DNA of 64,000 nt from Hofstenia miamia (taxonomy: Eukaryota; Xenacoelomorpha; Acoela; Hofsteniidae). Below are positions 58,351-64,000 of this stretch, piece after piece. A program made the position numbers and the translations under genes. A model generated the notes under the pieces. That model saw only the letters and a list, made by a program, of their open reading frames with translations. It was not told where the DNA came from and searched no databases. How positions within the stretch are numbered: position 1 is the stretch's first letter; the number at the start of each line of letters is the position of its first letter. The stretch spans positions 1,045,381-1,109,380 of the forward strand of contig CABFPE010000208.1 in the NCBI GenBank assembly GCA_900660155.1, written 5' to 3'.

Positions 58351-60289
58351 GGATTTGGAGAAAAAATTGCGACAACATTTTTTACAATGAATTCATTTGT
58401 ATCTCAATGCCAAATCGGGGAAGATGATACATTGAGAATAGTGGAGTAATAGAGAAAACTGATAAAGAAAGCAAAATGTTGCACAAACGGGACTGAAAAG
58501 AGAAACAAGCACTGATGGACAACATAAAATGGAGCTTGCGCAAGGTACAAAAATGGTAAAGTACAAACCAATTTGCAGATCAAAGGAAATGAGAGGTTGG
58601 AGATTCCATTTCACCATATAATAAGCAAAAATTGTCTTGAGAGCAGTGGCAAAAAAATAGAAAACTTGAAATTGAATGCAAGGAGCAAGGAGTAACAGTA
58701 GTAATATGACTTCAATATATTAATATCTTAAAAATAATGTCATTTCATTTAAATTATCTCAATTCAAAAACTAGCTACGTTATATTAGATAAATAATTTC
58801 CTGCACTATTAAAGATGAAATTAACTTTTCTTATACTAATATTTCATTAAATCATTTTGTCCAAACAGCTTTTGATATATATATATATAAAATAACTTAT
58901 AATTTACGAAAATAAAGTTACGAATAAATATTACGAACATATATACTACAAACTTATGCGGCATTATATATATATATATATTTAATAAAATATATGAGTA
59001 AGATGTAAGACTAACTGACTTTTACAAAAATAGTCGTAGTTGTGATTTGATTTGTCAACCTATAATAAAAACACGTTCTTATATTATGAATGTATTAACT
59101 GTTAAGAGATTTAGGCCCTGTCCCCATTAGAGTTGAGTCAACCCAAACCCGTTGTGAGTCACCCCGCTTGTAGAAAACCAGTGTTCCAATTTAATTTTTC
59201 GCTTTGAGTGGCAGCGGCGACTTACCTCTAATGGGAACACGTTCGCCCCGCTGCCGCTCAACTTTGTTTTTTTAAAGTGGGGTGGAAGTTATGACGCTGT
59301 GAAAATTCAAATGGGAACACTTGCGCCCCACTGTAACTTTCGATGTACAAAGAAAAATTAGTCCCTTATCTTTTAGAATTTGCAATAACTATGTGCTTAC
59401 CATTTAAGAATTAATAAAATTCCGTTCATTAATTTAGGTAATTAGCGCCGTTTATACAAGTGATTTTGAGGTAATTGCGTAATTTGAAGAGTAAATCTAC
59501 TTCATTTGGCAGCCAATAGGCAACTATTTGTGAAAGAATTTAAAGAATGCCATAATATTTAATGCAAAGGGGTTACGTTTTCGCAAATATTCATGCAGGA
59601 TGCATGTGGCTTTAAATAGCATTTTAAGTATTTTGATGCAATTACAACTTAATATTATTTTTCTCAAAACAGCCGCAATATCTATATGATGACAAACGCA
59701 GTTAGAGATAGCATTGTAAGATATTTTTATGAAATACAATAACTCTTAAATTGTTTTGTGCATTCCTTTCACATTTAATATTTTTTCCAATTGATTAAAT
59801 AGATGATGTTGTTTTTTAATTGACAACTTATCGATCGTACATATGTTATTATATGTAATTAAACGAAATAAACAACTACAATTCCTTTTAAATAACAAAA
59901 ACTAACAATAAAAAAGTAAATCCATTGTTATTAATAAAACATGAAGTAATTAATTGAAATAGTTTGGACTTTTTGATGTTGATTGAGGAATATGCGATAA
60001 GAAATCAATGCTTTGCTGATCAAAATATCTATCATGAAATGATTGCAATGTGGCTGTGGTTGACTTGACCTTCCCAATATGTCTATGAGCTTTCGCATAT
60101 TTTCCGAAAAGTTCCTGTTTAAAGTTATAATTTCTTTCAAAAGATCTTTTTTTCTTCTTTTTCCAGATGCTAAATAGTCACTATTTACTAATATATAATT
60201 TTAGAATGATAATAAAATATGATGTTATGTTATGCTGTTATGAACTTTTATTTATAGATTATAGATTAACATCCATAATATCCATATAA
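58351..60289. other. Spacer with TA tracts and a GC-richer MITE-like patch
   Basis: (TA)n tracts lie near 58873-58888 and 58963-58982. At 59112-59340 a GC-richer patch begins TTAGGCCCTGTCCCCATTAG. CTCTAATGGGAACACG at about 59237 is the inverse of part of its start, and GGGAACAC recurs near 59312. It looks like a PIF/Harbinger-type MITE by its TTA-GG start, but I did not find its right end. No genes are supported in the rest. Confidence 0.4.
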
Positions 60290-60299
60290 TATAAAATCA

Positions 60300-61910
60300 A
60301 TAGACCTTCAAATGTATATGGGGAATATGCTGTTTGATACACCTCCAGTTGCAACTCGGTGTCGTAAGTGATTTTCGGCATAATCAGATCTCAATGGAAT
60401 GTATCTGGATAACGGGTGTCTAGCTTTACTTGCAACAATTCTGTCGTATAATCTTTTATCTGCTTCTTTGATGACATCCCTTATGTTGGAGAACTCAGTT
60501 ATAATCCCGAATCGTACAGCTCTTTTCTGCACACTGTCAATCCTTAGTTCAGCCATTTTATTTACACCGCCCCAGACTGAGCAAGCATAAGTAAGCTTGC
60601 TCATGACAAGCGATTTGTACAGCAATTTAAGCTCCCCTTTACTGAATTCGAGATGTTTCAGTTTTAGTAAAATATATAGAGTAAAGACAACGAGGACACA
60701 CATTTATTGACATGGATTGAGAAGTCAGCTCCCCACCGTCAATTTCTGGAACTGGCAATTTGTTCAGGCGATTAGTAATCAATATTTCTTTGGACTTCGT
60801 TACATTCAATAGCAGATTTTTAGCCTCAAATTGCCCTCAAATATCACTAGCACCATCATTACAGCCAAAGTTTCCAGCAATGACCTCAGTGTTATCATCA
60901 GCAAATACCGTAGAATGAATAGACTCAACTTCAACTGCAACATCACTGACAGATATATTTTAATAAGTGGGACCACCACTTTGATTAGTCATGAGAACAG
61001 AAGAACTACCTTCTTTCGTCACCTTAAAGTGCTTTCTATCCTCCAGGAAGCTTATTACACTATTTACAATGTGAGATTTAAGACGTGGGTTATAATTCCT
61101 CAAACCAGAAACAATACTGCTTTGAGCAACCGTGTCAAATGCTTTTGACATATCTAAAACTACCAGCCGTACATAATCAAATCGCTGTAACATGTGATGT
61201 ACATCGCTGAGAATTTTGGTTATTCGAAAAGGATGAATGATACGCCTGATGAAGAAATGTTTTGATGACAATTCTTTCAGAACATCTTGCGATTATGTTG
61301 GTAACAGATACTGGTCTATAGTCTTTTGGCCGCATTGGCTTTGTAACTGGGACAATCTTCGCAATTTCGCAAGATCTTGGAAATTTTCCAGTCTTTAATG
61401 ATAGATTGATTGTGGGTTAGCAGTTTAGCAAGCCATTCAGCGTTTTCCGACAAAATCCAATGGGGGATATAGTCTGGACCAGAAGCAGTTTTCCTAACTG
61501 CACGCAGAGGGATCTCAGACTCGTTAATAGGTATTCTCTCCAAGAGCTCAACATGTTGATTGTTGCAGTGTTCATTTAATTCTTGTGGAGTGAATCGAAT
61601 CTCTGTGTTGGTCCCACGGTTCTTTCCTAGTAATGTGTTGGTATCTTGCCACCACCTTTGTGAACCTGCCTTGTTTCGCAACTTGGCATTCTCAAGAATG
61701 ACTGATCTAAGCTGCTCTGCAACAACATTAGCCTCAGCTATCTTACCCTTGCAAGATAATTTATACTTCTTTTTCTGCAAAAGCTTCGTAAGAGGTGTCG
61801 TTAGTGGGGTCCTTATTTGATAATGATACAGTTCGGATGGGACAGCTTTCATAAAATACATTTGACAATACATCACTAAACCATTCCGCACCAAGATCTG
61901 AGTCCTCATT
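60300..61910 (-). mobile_element. LINE B, linker and reverse transcriptase, decayed
   Basis: Minus-strand blocks: 61909-61316 is the linker and RT entry (LRNKAGSQRWWQDTNTLL, ASGPDYIPHWILSENAEW). 61271-60960 is the palm (RLVVLDMSKAFDTVAQSSIV, IVNSVISFLEDRKHFKV). 60703-60308 is the C-terminal part (LLYKSLVMSKLTYACSVWGG, VQKRAVRFG). The block holding the YADD site, expected near 60900, is not readable in one frame. Several frameshifts are present. A short tandem ATGTTATG run near 60215-60240 may mark the 3' end. Confidence 0.85.
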
Positions 61911-62102
61911 GTTATATAGGCAGGTAAAGTCTACCTCCTTTAAGATAGAGCCAGCAATTCGCCTATACTGAAATCGTTGACCACGAAATTGGATTTTACG
62001 GACTTCGCGCTTTTTATGTTGATAAGTACCGACAACCCCAATATGATCTGAGTAAACAGTCGATTAGAATAATTCAGAATCTTGAAGAAAGTTAGGGTCA
62101 TT
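61911..62102 (-). pseudogene. LINE B, end of the endonuclease and linker
   Basis: After a stop at 62103 the same frame still reads VYSDHIGVVGTYQHKKREVR, the SDH block that ends an AP-type endonuclease, followed by RKIQFRGQRFQYRRIA. Two stops interrupt it (62103 and another near 62065). Confidence 0.7.
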
Positions 62103-62657
62103 TCAAAGTATTTTATCAATATCTTTATTCTTGCGGGTGAGCAGTTTGGTTTCTATTGAGAATCCGCCATCAGAGCACAAACGACTCACATCACACTCGT
62201 TAAAATCTCCGCAAATACTGATGTGTTGATTAGGAATTCGCATGTTTATTTCTTCTACTCCTGCAATGATATGATCAATTAAAAAACTACTCCTCTCAAA
62301 CCTTGGTGGAGCATAAAGAACAGCAATATAGAGTTTCAGTCCTGGTACACAAATCCACAATATCTCAAAAGACTCCCAACCGTCAATTTCTACTTGCTCA
62401 AAAGTCAGATCTTTTGCAATACACATGCAAACACCTCCTTCAGCAAGTTTTGTGGAGTTCGTGGTATTCCGATCATGTCGTAGTAAATGATATCCCGGAA
62501 TCGAGAAAGCTGCATCAGTAAATTCAGAATTCAGCCATGTCTCTGTCAGACAGCAAATCTGAATAGAATTGGCAGAAAGGTCGTTTTGTAAATGAATTAG
62601 TGCATTTGGCTTCTTGATAGATCTTGCATTCAGTACAAGAAATTTATAGTTGTCTAG
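62103..62657 (-). CDS. LINE B ORF2 start: AP-like endonuclease in frame with ORF1
   Basis: From the codon after the ORF1 stop, the minus strand stays open for 185 codons. It reads LDNYKFLVLNARSIKKPNAL, then QICCLTETWLNSEFTDAAFS, EGGVCMCIAKDL, and QHISICGDFNECDV. NARSI, TETWL and GDFN are signature blocks of LINE endonucleases. The domain begins at once (VLNARSI is its first strand), and the first ATG in this frame is at 62426, well inside the domain. So this ORF has no usable start of its own upstream of the fold. It nicks target DNA for reverse transcription. The stop at 62103 and later frame changes show decay. Confidence 0.85.
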   Translation of the reverse strand, partial: LDNYKFLVLNARSIKKPNALIHLQNDLSANSIQICCLTETWLNSEFTDAAFSIPGYHLLRHDRNTTNSTKLAEGGVCMCIAKDLTFEQVEIDGWESFEILWICVPGLKLYIAVLYAPPRFERSSFLIDHIIAGVEEINMRIPNQHISICGDFNECDVSRLCSDGGFSIETKLLTRKNKDIDKIL

Positions 62658-62660
62658 TCA
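62654..62660 (-). promoter_or_regulatory. UGA-CUAG stop context between LINE B ORF1 and ORF2
   Basis: The ORF1 stop is TGA (62658-62660) followed directly by CTAG (62654-62657). UGA-CUA(G) is a well-known leaky stop context in viral and cellular readthrough genes. ORF1 and the endonuclease are in the same frame on either side, so readthrough would give an ORF1-ORF2 fusion. A point mutation in a dying copy could also have produced the stop. Confidence 0.5.
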
Positions 62661-63493
62661 TAAAGAAATCTCCTTTCCATCAACAAACAATTTCAGGTTG
62701 CGAATTCTGATAGATTGTTTCTTATCTTCACCATGCTTTATCAGATCATACCTTTTCTTAAGTAATTGCTTTTCGAGCTCTAGTTCCTCTCCTACCAACT
62801 CTTTTGATATAAATACATTTTCTCGACTGAACGTCTTCATTTTGTGTACGTTTGCCAAAACTTTTCTCATTTGCCAAGGGTTAGAAAACTTAACGATGAG
62901 AGGGCTTGGCTTTGCATTTTCCCTGGACTTACCGGCACGGTAAATATCCGTAATTGCCGCACATACTTCTTCATCCATGTGTTTAATCACATCAAGAACC
63001 TGATCCCGCTTCGCCATAATTCTAGCGTTCCTGTTTTCAGCAGTACTTTCGGGCAAGTTTCTGATTCGCAAACCGGGGATTTCACGGGAAAATGCACTGT
63101 GCAACTCCTTTTTCCTTCATGCTCGGAGTAAACCTTTTTCATGGTAGTCTTGACAACCTCACTAATGGCATTGTCAAGTTGCTCCTTTGTTATAATGGGG
63201 GCCCTTGACTGAGCACTAGCATCTTTCTTATCCAATAAACAAGTTTCACAATGCCAAATGATATTCGGAAATTTCGAAACTGTCTTAAATTCTTCCTTCG
63301 TCATATGAAGACACTCTGCATGATTCCAGATATCGCATTTGTCACATTGTATCCAGTATTCGCCCAATTTCTTTTTGCATTTTGCGCAACTTTCTTTGTT
63401 TCCAGAGACAGCCACCACGCCGGCTCTTCGGTACACCGGCCACCCTCTCAGTGTATTGCAAGAAATAATTTGATTGTGCTGATAATCAATCAC
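62658..63493 (-). pseudogene. LINE B ORF1: PHD finger plus L1-type C-terminus, one frameshift
   Basis: The first frame (63493-62987) includes SCAKCKKKLGEYWIQCDKCD and IWNHAECLHM, then IIWHCETCLL: a C4-H-C3 PHD finger with all eight ligands. KEQLDNAISEVVKTTMKKVY follows. A frameshift between 63104 and 62987 leads to the second frame (63104-62658). That frame carries RIRNLPESTAENRNARIMAK, SPLIVKFSNPWQMRKVLANV and KRYDLIKHGEDKKQSIRIRN, the RRM-like and C-terminal domain of L1-type ORF1 proteins, ending VDGKEISL. Such proteins bind the element's RNA; the PHD finger may read histone tails at the target. The ORF1-ORF2 junction is unusual (see 62654-62660). Confidence 0.82.
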
Positions 63494-63761
63494 TAAAACT
63501 AATTAATCTGTGTAATAACAATAATGTACGGCATAAATTAGTAGAAAATATCATTAGGAATTTATTCGCTGGAGATAAATGATCTATTAGTTACTCATAC
63601 CTGTTGAAACATGGAGCTTCAACAGCATTCGCCTTTTACGTTTCACTGGCAGTGAATGCGTTTGGAATTTCACAACAACTCGGAGTTGAACCCCAAAAAG
63701 GATACAATCGATAATAGTATTTACAAATCACTCTTCCAGCACCACTACGATTGCTGCTGTC

Positions 63762-63998
63762 TCATGCAGATTTAAAATCTTTTTTGAAATCTTTATTTTT
63801 ATTTATCACTCTACTTTTCAATTTAAATTGAGGACCAAATGATTCCACCATTTTTTCCTGAACGTAGGAATACAGTTTATGGGAATTGAAAATCAAATCT
63901 ATATTATTCGACGACTCTAGAGTCTTAAGTTCCTCGAGAAGGAATATTATACGTTCTATATAATCCTCGTTCCAAAAGAACCTTTTGGATGTTGTTGG
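63762..63998 (-). CDS. Unidentified ORF, C-terminal part, running off the window edge
   Basis: The minus strand is open from the window edge to TGA at 63762-63764. It starts with TSKRFFWNEDYIERIIFLLE, then NSHKLYSYVQEKMVESFGPQ, and ends KNKDFKKDFKSA, a lysine-rich end. The pattern of a tryptophan near the start (W-N-E), followed by helices and a K-x-x-K-K-x-x-K ending, is reminiscent of Myb/SANT-like or MADF DNA-binding domains found in Harbinger-type transposons. The match is by layout only. Just 63494-63761 separates it from LINE B, so it may also be part of that element's upstream sequence. Confidence 0.42.
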   Translation of the reverse strand, partial: PTTSKRFFWNEDYIERIIFLLEELKTLESSNNIDLIFNSHKLYSYVQEKMVESFGPQFKLKSRVINKNKDFKKDFKSA

Positions 63999-64000
63999 AG

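Noticed and set aside
59112-59340. Complete PIF/Harbinger MITE
   Set aside because: The left end looks right, but no matching right end with TTA or TAA was found, so it is only noted as MITE-like.
61560-63496. Several plus-strand ORFs (61560, 62650, 62844, 63251)
   Set aside because: They are shadows of LINE B ORF1 and ORF2 on the minus strand.
1-64000. CRISPR arrays, tRNA and rRNA genes
   Set aside because: No spaced short direct repeats, no cloverleaf-like segments with conserved boxes and no rRNA-like stretches were seen by reading; a covariance-model scan was not possible.

Overview
This is AT-rich, intron-bearing animal (metazoan) DNA. The signs are a nuclear-receptor zinc-finger domain split by an intron, a spliced TRAPPC11 gene with GT-AG junctions, and a dense mix of animal transposons: LINEs with esterase or PHD-finger first ORFs, a Penelope element, hAT, Tc1/mariner, PIF/Harbinger and piggyBac-like elements, and a Polinton-type element. 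An invertebrate is likely, but I cannot place it further. There are no bacterial operons, CRISPR arrays, rRNA or tRNA genes that I can support. The scaffold has three N gaps (9762-10761, 40078-41077, 53180-53306) and four single-N junctions (27768, 30299, 33203, 33590).

Layout. 0-11 kb: a divergent nuclear receptor on the minus strand. Its zinc-finger domain is split over exons at 10967-11128 and 4407-4694, probable ligand-domain exons lie at 3364-3674 and 162-365, and the gene runs off the left edge. Its introns hold a 200-bp foldback, an unidentified broken gene copy and an integrase scrap. 11-31 kb: mostly non-coding DNA filled with DNA-transposon relics. These include hAT and Tc1 transposase remnants, a 2.1-kb Polinton-type element with perfect 6-bp target duplications and an inserted TTAA element, two hAT non-autonomous elements, a PIF/Harbinger MITE, a piggyBac-like MITE and a few unassigned candidate exons. 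31-48 kb: a mariner relic and then minus-strand LINEs, a stray hAT fragment bounded by Ns, a 1.1-kb hAT-like element and a Penelope fragment with an inverted tail.

50.4-56.3 kb: the one complete conserved gene, TRAPPC11 (about 1,099 residues, four coding exons, minus strand). 57.6-64 kb: a LINE RT relic, then a long LINE whose ORF1 (PHD finger plus L1-like C-terminus) is followed in the same frame, after a single UGA-CUAG stop, by the endonuclease. The right edge carries part of an unidentified acidic-basic ORF.

The two host genes act in unrelated processes: transcription control by the receptor and ER-Golgi trafficking by TRAPPC11. Everything else is best read as mobile DNA and its decay products. 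The most unusual observations are the in-frame UGA-CUAG junction in the LINE, the Polinton-type nest, and the altered cysteine spacing of the receptor's zinc fingers.
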